Assembly: GCA_905202215.1 (NCBI GenBank) | Contig: CAJKRG010000015.1 | Coordinates: 1-50,714, forward strand | Source of the DNA: an uncultured Porphyromonadaceae bacterium | GTDB lineage: Bacteria > Bacteroidota > Bacteroidia > Bacteroidales > Muribaculaceae | Reading direction: 5' to 3' | DNA length: 50,714 nt | Shown: piece by piece, positions 26,247-34,876 of the stretch | Layout of the letters: each line of letters starts with the position of its first letter | Position numbering within the stretch: the first letter of the stretch is position 1 | Translations under genes and position numbers: made by a program | Notes under the pieces: generated by a model | The model's database searches: none | What the model was told of the DNA's origin: nothing | What the model saw: the letters and a program-made list of their open reading frames with translations, nothing else

Positions 26247-27392
26247 ATGCACTACTTTCTCATAGCCGGCGAAGCCTCGGGCGATCTACACGGCTCCTTT
26301 CTCATCGAAAATCTGAAAGCCCGCGACCGCGAAGCCGTCATAACTTTTCTTGGCGGCGACAAAATGGCAGCTGCTGCCGGGACATCGCCAGTGATACATT
26401 GCAACGACATGGCCTTCATGGGGTTCAGCGAAGTCTTACGCAACATAGGCACCATAACCGGCAACATGAAAATTGCCAAACAGGCCATCGAGCTCGCAGC
26501 ACCCGATTGTCTCATCCTCGTTGATTATCCTTCGTTCAATCTCAAGATGGCGGCATTTGCCCGCAAGCTCGGCATTCCGGTATTTTACTACATATCCCCT
26601 AAAATATGGGCCTGGAAAAAATGGCGCGTCCGCGATATCAGGCGCGATGTACGCATGGTCTTTTCCATTCTGCCTTTTGAACCCGAATTTTACAAAAAAT
26701 ACGGGGCGCGGGCCGTCTATGTCGGTAATCCGTCGGTAGGAGAAGTAGATGCCGAGCTTGCCCGCATAGAACCTCGCGACGAGTTTCTGAGAAGAAACAG
26801 ACTGCCCGACAAACCGCTCACGGCACTCATGCCCGGAAGCCGTCGCAGCGAAATCCGCAACAATCTTGCGATCATGCGAAAAGCCATAGAGCAGTTTCCG
26901 GACACACAGCCAGTGATAATCGGCGCTCTCGGTACGCCCGCTACTCTTTATGCCGCCTGCGGCGCCGGATCCATCCCTATACTACGCGCTCCGCATGCGA
27001 CCGCAATACTGGCCCATTGCCATGCGGCGCTCGTCACGTCAGGAACAGCCACCCTCGAGACTGCTTTGTGCGGAGTCCCACAGGTAGTGCTCTACCGTGC
27101 AAACGGCTCGAAACTTTCCTACGACATTATGAGCGCCATTCTCGATATAAAATACGTGTCGCTTCCCAATCTAATCGTAGACCGTAATATAATACCCGAA
27201 CTATTGCTGCACAACTGCACAGCCGACAATACCGCAATAGCTCTCGCGCCGCTACTTCAGCCAGATTCAGCCTCACGTGCCGCCCAACTCGAAGGCTATG
27301 CGGCCATGCGCGCCGCCCTCGGTACCGCCGACGCTCCCGCCAACACCGCCAAAGCCATTGTCAAGCTACTAAGCCGACAGGCCGGCGGGTGA
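26247..27392 (+). CDS. lpxB: Lipid-A-disaccharide synthase
   Basis: A GT19 glycosyltransferase that joins UDP-2,3-diacylglucosamine and lipid X to make the lipid A disaccharide, at the inner face of the inner membrane. The 381 residues include the N-terminal I-A-G-E-A-S-G-D-L-H-G motif, the P-x-S-R-R-S-E-I loop near 195 and the C-terminal S-G-T-A-T-L-E-T-A-L nucleotide-binding motif. I start at ATG 26247, one base after the tadA stop; the longer frame from 26184 would overlap tadA by 62 bases. It shows that the host makes lipid A. Confidence 0.96.
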   Translation: MHYFLIAGEASGDLHGSFLIENLKARDREAVITFLGGDKMAAAAGTSPVIHCNDMAFMGFSEVLRNIGTITGNMKIAKQAIELAAPDCLILVDYPSFNLKMAAFARKLGIPVFYYISPKIWAWKKWRVRDIRRDVRMVFSILPFEPEFYKKYGARAVYVGNPSVGEVDAELARIEPRDEFLRRNRLPDKPLTALMPGSRRSEIRNNLAIMRKAIEQFPDTQPVIIGALGTPATLYAACGAGSIPILRAPHATAILAHCHAALVTSGTATLETALCGVPQVVLYRANGSKLSYDIMSAILDIKYVSLPNLIVDRNIIPELLLHNCTADNTAIALAPLLQPDSASRAAQLEGYAAMRAALGTADAPANTAKAIVKLLSRQAGG

Positions 27393-27424
27393 TTGAGCAG
27401 ACAAAATCACACTAAAGCTTTCCT

Positions 27425-29398
27425 ATGAACAGCAGTAAGATAAGCCTTAAACCTATTTTTTCCGATTTACGCCGAATCAGGCTGAGCAGCATAGAGGCAA
27501 CAGAGCGAAAAAAGGTTTTCAAAGAGACAATTTCATTCTCTTTAATGGTAATCATATGCGGGTACCTACTTTTCCCTTTGATCTTTGCCTTGATTTACCC
27601 TATACAAACCTCTACCGATTACGGCATTCCGGCCGGAATATTCCATGGCTTCATTTTTATTGAAAACCTATTAATCAGAATTTTCGACCACAACCGGCTC
27701 TTAATAGCTGTCGGTCAAAGCAACTCCTATTATACTTCATATTACATAGCAAAATATGCTTTCTTATCAATCGGAATATTATCAATTATTTATATAATTC
27801 TCTATGAGTTTGTCTACAAACTCGCCAGAGCCATGCCCAAACCCTCATGCCGGGCGAATCCATATATACCGCGGAGTGAATTCGACCCGTCGAAGAGAGA
27901 AATGCGTATTTTCATATCTTCCACTTTCAGAGACATGCAAAAGATACGCGATGTACTTATGTGCAAAGTATTCCCACTCATGCAGCGGGAGGCCGACGAA
28001 CGACAAGTCCGACTGATTCCCATAGATTTGCGTTGGGGCATAACCGAAGAAGAGTCTCAATCTGGTAAAGTCATAGGCATCTGTCTTGACGAAATTGACA
28101 AAGCATCGCCTTTTTTCATCGGTATAATCGGCGGTAAATACGGCTGGACACCCTGCAATAAGGACTATGCCAGAGATTCTTTACTTGAGATAAAATCGCC
28201 TCTTATTTCGAAAGCTCTCGAAGAGGGTCTGAGTGTTACCGAACTGGAAATAAAATATGGTGTAGAATGGAGACCATACTCCGATGACGCCATCATCTTC
28301 ATCAATCCTCTGTCTATATGCGAAAACGACAACCAGGAATTTCTGCAACGATGGATTATGGACAGCGGTGCTTTTAACTATAAAGAGTTTACAGAGACTG
28401 AAGAACTTGCCGAACTGACTGAAAAACACATACGTGGATTGCTCGATAAGTATTATCCTATAGCAGAAAACAATAATCCTGATTCGGAGTTAAGAAAACT
28501 TGCGAACCTCACATATCCGCTTCGCCATTTCTATCTTGAGGATGAAAACATAAGCGACCCGATAGAGAGCTTCCTAAGAAAATCAGACAAAAATACACTT
28601 CTTATAACAGGCGAAGAAGGCATGGGGAAATTTGCCGCAGCGCTCAACTGCGCCCATAGGATATCAGACAATGTCATGGCAATCGCAGACAGTAAATTCA
28701 GCAATAGCAATGACATAGGACGAGTGATAGCCGAAACAATTGCAACCAGCAATAAAATCGAAATCCTGATTATCCGGGCATCTATTGAGGTTTCGTATAT
28801 TGCACGACTTGCATCGGCCACAAAAAGGATCAAGCCACAATTAAAGATCATTGCAATTTGTTCTTCAGTTTCGGAAATTGGTCCTTTCAGCCATCCCAAT
28901 ATCTGCCTCTTTTCCGGTTTTTCTCACGACAGACACTTCTACAGGAACTTCATAATCAAATATCTCGGCACATTCGGCAAAAAAGCTACAGACTCACAAA
29001 TCGACAAGATTCTTGCCGCAAGACTACCTTTGACACCGACAATCCTCAAAATAATACTGAACGAACTGATAATCTTTGGTTCATTCGAACTATTGGACTC
29101 GAAAATTGACACACTATGCTCGTTTGCCGACAAAAAATCGCTATACGGATATCTGTTTAAAGCCGGCGAAAATAAATATGGCAAATACCTGATTCGCACC
29201 ATCTCAAAAGACCTTCTTGAAGAAGATGAAGTTAGTGTCGCAAGATTCGACGATAAACACATCTGGTTCACAGGCTCCGCATCTGTCCTGAGAGCATGCG
29301 CAAGCGGATTCTGCGGATTCGACTACTACAGAGGACGCATACGCTTCGCCGACAATGATTTCAAAGAAACCGCAAAACGACTCTACTCCACGGGTTAA
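27425..29398 (+). CDS. Membrane-anchored DUF4062 protein with degenerate P-loop (STAND-like)
   Basis: A 657-residue protein of unknown job. Residues about 35-60 and 112-135 are strongly hydrophobic, so the N-terminus is membrane-anchored, with a possible extra segment between. DUF4062 follows from about 159: M-R-I-F-I-S-S-T-F-R-D-M, L-I-P-I-D-L-R-W-G-I-T-E-E-E, and F-F-I-G-I-I-G-G-K-Y-G-W-T. This domain heads NACHT/STAND proteins such as TEP1, NPHP3 and NWD1. A P-loop-like G-E-E-G-M-G-K-F is at 396-403, with Phe where Ser/Thr is expected, and no D-D Walker B is evident. No WD or TPR repeats follow. Base composition is visibly more AT-rich than its neighbours, suggesting transfer. It has no clear promoter and starts 32 bases after lpxB. 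Confidence 0.75.
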   Translation: MNSSKISLKPIFSDLRRIRLSSIEATERKKVFKETISFSLMVIICGYLLFPLIFALIYPIQTSTDYGIPAGIFHGFIFIENLLIRIFDHNRLLIAVGQSNSYYTSYYIAKYAFLSIGILSIIYIILYEFVYKLARAMPKPSCRANPYIPRSEFDPSKREMRIFISSTFRDMQKIRDVLMCKVFPLMQREADERQVRLIPIDLRWGITEEESQSGKVIGICLDEIDKASPFFIGIIGGKYGWTPCNKDYARDSLLEIKSPLISKALEEGLSVTELEIKYGVEWRPYSDDAIIFINPLSICENDNQEFLQRWIMDSGAFNYKEFTETEELAELTEKHIRGLLDKYYPIAENNNPDSELRKLANLTYPLRHFYLEDENISDPIESFLRKSDKNTLLITGEEGMGKFAAALNCAHRISDNVMAIADSKFSNSNDIGRVIAETIATSNKIEILIIRASIEVSYIARLASATKRIKPQLKIIAICSSVSEIGPFSHPNICLFSGFSHDRHFYRNFIIKYLGTFGKKATDSQIDKILAARLPLTPTILKIILNELIIFGSFELLDSKIDTLCSFADKKSLYGYLFKAGENKYGKYLIRTISKDLLEEDEVSVARFDDKHIWFTGSASVLRACASGFCGFDYYRGRIRFADNDFKETAKRLYSTG

Positions 29399-29528
29399 GA
29401 GATTGAGCTAACGATCTTAAAAAGATTAAAAATCAAAACATTGGAAGCACTTTCCGGGTTATTACAGTCGCAAAGGGTGATGGTATTGGCCATTTAAAGA
29501 AATTTTTCCATAATTTTTGCAAACGGAC

Positions 29529-29558
29529 TCTGCAATCCCGATTTTTTTCTTACCTTTG
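29529..29558 (+). promoter_or_regulatory. pckA promoter
   Basis: TACCTTTG (29551-29558) matches the -7 consensus. The -33 position holds only TCTG (29529-29532, spacer 18). Transcription would start near 29565, giving a leader of about 93 nucleotides. The leader contains a perfect 14-bp palindrome. Confidence 0.6.
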
Positions 29559-29578
29559 CACCCGGTAAACAAGGGAAA

Positions 29579-29592
29579 GACCATGCATGGTC
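29579..29592. repeat. Perfect 14-bp palindrome in the pckA leader
   Basis: GACCATGCATGGTC lies about 15-28 bases after the predicted start of transcription of pckA. A dimeric regulator could bind it, or it could fold as RNA. No known operator was recognised. Confidence 0.5.
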
Positions 29593-29657
29593 AAGGCCCG
29601 GCATAGCATAGAACAAAAACACAAATTACCCATATTTTTTCAAGCAAAATCACAACA

Positions 29658-31301
29658 ATGAGCAAGATTGAAGAAATCAAGAAAGCCCGTATCGCCGGCA
29701 TCAAAGCCGACCTCGTTAAATACGGCATCGACGGCACTACAGAAGTAGTGTACAACCCCACCTACGAAGAACTCTTCGAACAGGAAACACTCCCCACCCT
29801 CGAAGGCTATGAAAAAGGCGTTGTAACCGAACTCGGCGCTGTCGACGTTATGACCGGCGTTTATACCGGCCGCTCGCCCAAAGACAAATTCATCGTCCTC
29901 GACGAAAAATCGAAAGACACCGTATGGTGGACTACTCCCGAATATCCCAACGACAACAAGCAGGCCAGCGAAGAAGCATGGACAGCATGCAAGGATCTCG
30001 CTGTAAAAGAGCTCTCGAACAAAAAGCTCTATGTTGTCGATGGTTTCTGCGGTGCCAACAAGGACACCCGCATGGCAGTACGCTTCATCATGGAAGTTGC
30101 ATGGCAGGCTCACTTCGTGACCAACATGTTCATCCGCCCCACTGCTGAAGAACTCGAAGACTTCACTCCCGACTTCATCGTCTACAACGCTTCCAAGGCT
30201 AAACTCACCAACTACAAGGAACTCGGCCTCAACAGCGAAACCGCAGTTGTATTCAACATCACTTCGCGCGAACAGGTTATCATCAACACCTGGTACGGCG
30301 GCGAAATGAAGAAGGGTATGTTCTCGATGATGAACTACTTCCTCCCCCTCAAGGGCATCGCTTCCATGCACTGCTCGGCCAACACCGACATGAACGGCGA
30401 AAACACCGCTATCTTCTTCGGTCTGTCCGGCACAGGCAAAACCACTCTTTCGACCGACCCCAAACGTCTCCTCATCGGTGACGACGAACACGGCTGGGAC
30501 GACAGCGGCGTATTCAACTTCGAAGGCGGCTGCTATGCAAAGGTTATCAACCTCGACAAAGAAAGCGAACCCGACATCTACAACGCTATCCGCCGCAACG
30601 CTCTCCTCGAGAACGTTACCGTTGACGCTGAAGGCAAAATCGACTTCGCCGACAAGAGCGTGACCGAAAACACCCGTGTAAGCTACCCCATCGACTTCAT
30701 CGAGAAGATCGTGAAGCCCATCAGCCACGGCCCCGCCGCCAAGAATGTGATCTTCCTCAGCGCTGACGCATTCGGTGTGCTTCCTCCCGTAAGCATCCTC
30801 ACCCCCGAGCAGACCAAGTACTACTTCCTCAGCGGCTTCACCGCCAAGCTCGCCGGCACAGAACGCGGCATCACCGAGCCGACTCCTACTTTCTCGGCTT
30901 GCTTCGGCCAGGCATTCCTCGAACTCCACCCCACCAAATATGCCGAAGAGCTCGTTAAGCGCATGCAGCAGAGCGGTGCCAAGGCTTACCTCGTTAACAC
31001 CGGCTGGAACGGTACCGGCAAACGTATCTCTATCCGTGATACCCGCGGTATCATCGACGCTATCCTCGACGGTGCTATCCTCAAGGCTCCCACAAAGAAA
31101 CTCCCCATCTTCGATTTCGAGATTCCTACCGAACTCCCCGGCGTAGATCCCAAGATCCTCGATCCCCGCGACACCTACGCTAACCCCGAAGAATGGACCG
31201 TCAAGGCTAAAGACCTCGCAGAACGCTTCATCAAGAACTTCAAGAAATACGAGAACAATGCCGCAGGCAAGGCTCTCGTAGCTGCAGGCCCCCAGCTCTG
31301 A
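29658..31301 (+). CDS. pckA: Phosphoenolpyruvate carboxykinase (ATP)
   Basis: This enzyme interconverts oxaloacetate and PEP using ATP/ADP. In gut Bacteroidota it usually runs toward oxaloacetate for fumarate and succinate production. The 547-residue protein has the kinase Walker A G-L-S-G-T-G-K-T-T (255-263, K261), the PEPCK-specific D-D-E-H-G-W motif from 275 and R-S-P-K-D-K near residue 75. Codon use is strongly biased to C-ending codons, consistent with very high expression. That bias also creates a long meaningless open frame on the other strand. It is monocistronic, with its own promoter and a strong terminator. Confidence 0.97.
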   Translation: MSKIEEIKKARIAGIKADLVKYGIDGTTEVVYNPTYEELFEQETLPTLEGYEKGVVTELGAVDVMTGVYTGRSPKDKFIVLDEKSKDTVWWTTPEYPNDNKQASEEAWTACKDLAVKELSNKKLYVVDGFCGANKDTRMAVRFIMEVAWQAHFVTNMFIRPTAEELEDFTPDFIVYNASKAKLTNYKELGLNSETAVVFNITSREQVIINTWYGGEMKKGMFSMMNYFLPLKGIASMHCSANTDMNGENTAIFFGLSGTGKTTLSTDPKRLLIGDDEHGWDDSGVFNFEGGCYAKVINLDKESEPDIYNAIRRNALLENVTVDAEGKIDFADKSVTENTRVSYPIDFIEKIVKPISHGPAAKNVIFLSADAFGVLPPVSILTPEQTKYYFLSGFTAKLAGTERGITEPTPTFSACFGQAFLELHPTKYAEELVKRMQQSGAKAYLVNTGWNGTGKRISIRDTRGIIDAILDGAILKAPTKKLPIFDFEIPTELPGVDPKILDPRDTYANPEEWTVKAKDLAERFIKNFKKYENNAAGKALVAAGPQL

Positions 31302-31323
31302 TTCTAAGTAATACAGCACACTG

Positions 31324-31365
31324 AAAATCCCGGATCGCAAACAGAACGGCGATCCGGGATTTTTT
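31324..31365 (+). terminator. Rho-independent terminator of pckA
   Basis: AAAATCCCGGATCGC (31324-31338) pairs perfectly with GCGATCCGGGATTTT (31349-31363) around a 10-base loop, and a T run (31360-31365) follows. Confidence 0.92.
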
Positions 31366-31421
31366 ATCAGCCTAAAAGTGAAAGTCTGTCAGCAAGTCAG
31401 CTCGACAGACCATCAGCCCTA

Positions 31422-32444
31422 TTATCCTTCCGGAGCTTCGGAGCGATAGGAGTATCCGTTGCGCTGTTTCTCGAAGGTCTCAGGAGAGGCCTTGAGTGCT
31501 TCGGATATAGGCATAGGATCAAAGCTGCCCATCAGTCCGTCGAGCGATACAGTTCGCGCGGGAGCCGGAGGCAACGGTGCGTCTATCGTCACACGTGGCA
31601 GCATGAAAAACGTCGTGATTGCGTCGAGCACAGTCTGGGATGCCCGAATCTTACCCTCGCGGGAATATCCGGCGATATGCGGTGTGGCAATCACCGTGCG
31701 CGCAAGCAGGTCGGTGTCGATGCGCGGTTCGTCCTCCCAGCAGTCTATGATGAGCGGGCCGATCTTTCCTGCATCCTTGGCAGCTATCACGGCTTCTGTG
31801 TCGAAAATTTCGCCGCGCGCACTATTTATCATTATCGGAGCGCGTCGCAGACGGCTCATGAAAGCCTCGTCGACCATATGAAATGTCTTGTCCTCACCCT
31901 CACGCGTAAGCGGCGTGTGGAAAGTGATTATGTCGGCTTCTCTGGCAATAGTCTCAAGATCGGCCCAGTCGTCGCCGCCCTCGGCACGCTGCCTCGGCGG
32001 GTCGTAGCGCAGCACCTTCATATCGAAGCCTTTTGCCCAGCGTTCGACAATGCTTCCGACATGACCCACGCCGATCACTGCGATGGTATAACCGGCAAGC
32101 GGACGATTGATGACATGCATTATCGCAGCCATCACATACTGCGCCACAGCGGCGGCATTGCAGCCCGGAGCATTGACCACCGTCACTCCCGTACGCCGGC
32201 AATAGTCGAGGTTGATATGGTCGAGACCTATGGTCGCGGTTGCCACCATCTTGCATTTCGAACGGACGAGAAGTCCTTCGTCGCACCGCGTACGGGTACG
32301 GATAATCATTCCGTCGCAGTCCCGCACCTCGGCAGGCGTGATTTCCTCCGGCTGGAGGTAACGGACATTGGCATAAGGGTCGAGAAGACCGCGCACAAAA
32401 GGCACATTGGCCTCGACAATAAGATTTATATCACTCTTTGACAT
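31422..32444 (-). CDS. pdxB: Erythronate-4-phosphate dehydrogenase
   Basis: This enzyme oxidises 4-phosphoerythronate in the DXP-independent pyridoxal phosphate pathway. The 340-residue protein has the D-isomer 2-hydroxyacid dehydrogenase fold. The NAD loop is G125-V-G127-H-V-G130, with the catalytic Arg in N-S-A-R-G-E-I, the Glu in W-E-D-E-P and the His in T-P-H-I-A-G-Y-S. The C-terminal extension is that of PdxB dimerisation domains, which separates it from SerA and LdhA. I start at ATG 32444; the longer frame lacks sense upstream. It overlaps the 3' end of the preceding membrane-protein gene by 19 bases. Confidence 0.93.
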   Translation of the reverse strand: MSKSDINLIVEANVPFVRGLLDPYANVRYLQPEEITPAEVRDCDGMIIRTRTRCDEGLLVRSKCKMVATATIGLDHINLDYCRRTGVTVVNAPGCNAAAVAQYVMAAIMHVINRPLAGYTIAVIGVGHVGSIVERWAKGFDMKVLRYDPPRQRAEGGDDWADLETIAREADIITFHTPLTREGEDKTFHMVDEAFMSRLRRAPIMINSARGEIFDTEAVIAAKDAGKIGPLIIDCWEDEPRIDTDLLARTVIATPHIAGYSREGKIRASQTVLDAITTFFMLPRVTIDAPLPPAPARTVSLDGLMGSFDPMPISEALKASPETFEKQRNGYSYRSEAPEG

Positions 32445-33412
32445 ATGTAAAGGGCTATATATGCGGCCATGACAAGCATAATGGCGACACACGTCTTCTC
32501 GCCGCGGTGAGTGGCGAAATAGTGCGATACCTGCAAGGCGGCGCAAAAGTTGAGAAGAGGTATATATGATATTATATTTCTGAAATCGACACAGCAGGCG
32601 ATCAGAGTAACCAGCGAGAGCACTGTGAAGACACCGTTGACGGCACGCGCCCTCGCGTTATAGGCAATCGTACGGAAAACATTGAGCACCAGCGACAGCA
32701 CTATCAGCAGAGCAGTCAGACCGACAGTAATCAGCAACAGAAATGTATCGTTGAAATCGATCTGGGAAAATATGTCCTTTATGTCAGGCAGATGTATGTC
32801 GGCGACCGTGACAATACCGAATCCGAACATGATCCACCACGGAGTGACGATTCCGATGAATGCCGCCACCAGAGTGCGTCCGTTGAATACCTGCATCTGC
32901 GCGCACCCCATCAGAAACACGAGCATATAGACCACATAGCAGTACTGTGTGGCCGTAAACAGCGACAAAAGGAAGAATATCAGAAAAACATGTCCTGACG
33001 CCCTTGGCTCGCGATATGTGCCAAGCATCAGAAGCAGGCATACCTGCACCACAATAAGCAGCATGTCGCCGGTATAGAACTGCACTGCAAGATCGGGAAT
33101 TGCCGTCTGCATCAGAGCGAACAATGCCACATGCAGCCATGTCATCGATCGCAAGACATTGAAAATCTTGCATATCGATATCATCAGAAAAACAGCGGCG
33201 GCATAAGACACCAATGCGCCTGAAAAATCCGGCAAGCCTGCCGGAAGCCACTCGTTGGCCGAAAGAAGCGCCACGCCCTTGTCTCCGGCAATATGAACCA
33301 TATGGCCACCGGCATAACATATACAAAATGCTATCAGCGACCATACAGCCATCACGGCAGCAATACCGCGGCTATGCAGTATACGGGTAAGTATTGCAGC
33401 TTTCGACGCCAT
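32426..33412 (-). CDS. Polytopic inner-membrane protein (hypothetical)
   Basis: A 328-residue protein with about eight or nine predicted transmembrane helices and no recognisable catalytic motif. Hydrophobic segments begin near residues 15, 67, 90, 112, 140, 158, 185, 220, 255 and 302. I recognise no family with confidence. It lies between purD (37 bases upstream) and pdxB (19-base overlap), so it is probably co-transcribed with both. Neither neighbour suggests a substrate. Confidence 0.75.
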   Translation of the reverse strand: MASKAAILTRILHSRGIAAVMAVWSLIAFCICYAGGHMVHIAGDKGVALLSANEWLPAGLPDFSGALVSYAAAVFLMISICKIFNVLRSMTWLHVALFALMQTAIPDLAVQFYTGDMLLIVVQVCLLLMLGTYREPRASGHVFLIFFLLSLFTATQYCYVVYMLVFLMGCAQMQVFNGRTLVAAFIGIVTPWWIMFGFGIVTVADIHLPDIKDIFSQIDFNDTFLLLITVGLTALLIVLSLVLNVFRTIAYNARARAVNGVFTVLSLVTLIACCVDFRNIISYIPLLNFCAALQVSHYFATHRGEKTCVAIMLVMAAYIALYICQRVI

Positions 33413-33449
33413 TGTTTCTCTACAATCAGAGGGGCAAAGCCCCTGAACA

Positions 33450-34730
33450 CTATTTCAGGAGATCCTTGCCGATATCACGGCGAAAATACATTCCGTCGAA
33501 ATGAATATCGGCCAGCGAGGCATACGACCGGGCTACCGCCGACGGAATATCGTCACCATAGGAAGTTACAGCGAGAACACGGCCACCTGCTGTCACGACC
33601 TCGGGAGCAGCCTTGGTTCCCGCATGGAATACGATCGATTGCTCCGGAGTGAGATTACCGGTAATCGGAAGTCCTTTGACATAATCGCCGGGATATCCGC
33701 CCGAAACAGCCATCACCGTCACGGCCGTGCGTGGATCGGCATCGAGAGAGCAGCCTTCAAGATTGCCCTTGGCCGCGGCTACAGCAGCCGGAAGAAGGTC
33801 GGATGCGATACGGGGCATTACGACCTCTGTCTCTGGATCACCCATACGCACATTATATTCAATCACATACGGATCACCGCCGCAATCGATAAGACCAAGG
33901 AAAATAAAACCGCGGTAATCGATATTTTCTTCCTTAAGACCGTCTATGGTCGGTTCGACGATACGCGTACGGATTTTCTCCATAAACTCAGGCGTACAGA
34001 AGGGCACAGGGCTTACAGCACCCATACCGCCGGTATTGAGACCGGTATCGCCCTCGCCGACACGCTTGTAATCTTTTGCTTCGGGTAGGATGATATATCG
34101 GCCCGAACCATCAGTCAGCACGAATACAGAGCATTCGATACCCGACAGAAACTCCTCTATGACAACAGTTGCCGAAGCTTTGCCGAACTGTCCGGCAAGC
34201 ATATTGCGCAGATCGGCCTTTGCCTCTTCAAGAGTCGGAACAATAAGCACGCCTTTACCGGCGGCAAGACCGTCGGCCTTCAGCACATAAGGTGCCGTAA
34301 GACTTTCGAGGAACTCGTCGCCTTGCGCGACATTGTCAGCTGTGACTGTAAAATAGCGTGCGGTCGGAATGCCATGGCGCGCCATAAAACCCTTGGCGAA
34401 ATCCTTGGAGCCTTCGAGAGCCGCACCTTCGCGACCCGGACCAAGCATAAGGACAGACGATACCTTAGGGTCAGGATGCGCGGCGAGAAACTCGCGCAGA
34501 CCCAGCACGAGCGGATCCTCGTTGCCGGCAATGACAAGATCTATATCATTGTCGGCCACTGCCTGAGCAACGGCAGCGAAATCCGTCGGCTTGATATCGA
34601 TGTTCGTGCCATAGGCGGAAGTACCCGCATTACCGGGCGCAATGAAAAATTTGCCCATCAGCGGGCTTTGGCTAAGTTTCCAGGCCAGGGCGCATTCACG
34701 ACCGCCGCTGCCGAGCAAAAGTACATTCAT
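33450..34730 (-). CDS. purD: Phosphoribosylamine-glycine ligase
   Basis: GAR synthetase, the second step of purine biosynthesis: it joins phosphoribosylamine and glycine using ATP. The 426-residue protein has the N-terminal M-N-V-L-L-L-G-S-G-G-R-E motif, an ATP-grasp core (K-A-D-G-L-A-A-G-K-G-V near 150) and the D-P-E-T-E-V motif near 300. It lies downstream of an AT-rich palindromic intergenic region, where I see no consensus promoter. The membrane protein and pdxB follow on the same strand. Confidence 0.96.
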   Translation of the reverse strand: MNVLLLGSGGRECALAWKLSQSPLMGKFFIAPGNAGTSAYGTNIDIKPTDFAAVAQAVADNDIDLVIAGNEDPLVLGLREFLAAHPDPKVSSVLMLGPGREGAALEGSKDFAKGFMARHGIPTARYFTVTADNVAQGDEFLESLTAPYVLKADGLAAGKGVLIVPTLEEAKADLRNMLAGQFGKASATVVIEEFLSGIECSVFVLTDGSGRYIILPEAKDYKRVGEGDTGLNTGGMGAVSPVPFCTPEFMEKIRTRIVEPTIDGLKEENIDYRGFIFLGLIDCGGDPYVIEYNVRMGDPETEVVMPRIASDLLPAAVAAAKGNLEGCSLDADPRTAVTVMAVSGGYPGDYVKGLPITGNLTPEQSIVFHAGTKAAPEVVTAGGRVLAVTSYGDDIPSAVARSYASLADIHFDGMYFRRDIGKDLLK

Positions 34731-34738
34731 CTTTATTC

Positions 34739-34864
34739 AAATTATGAATTATGAATTATGGATTATGAATTCGGAATTGGGTTATGAATCATGATTACCT
34801 GAATTATAATTGCATGTATCCTAAAAACATTCAATCCATAATCCATAATTCATAATTCATAATT
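34739..34864. repeat. Inverted repeat of tandem ATTATGAATT units
   Basis: A left arm of tandem AATTATGAATT/GGATTATG units at 34739-34769 is nearly perfectly complementary (one mismatch over about 31 bases) to the arm at 34834-34864. The arms are separated by about 64 bases of AT-rich sequence. It fills the gap between purD and the RlmL-type gene and could form a very long hairpin or cruciform. No ORF or promoter is seen here. Confidence 0.75.
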
Positions 34865-34876
34865 GCGCGAAAAAGT

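Noticed and set aside
29640..31340. 566-residue open frame opposite pckA
   Set aside because: It is a mirror of the strong C-ending codon bias of pckA. The translation is low-complexity (Val, Glu, Gly, Phe), covers the whole gene and shows no motif or promoter.
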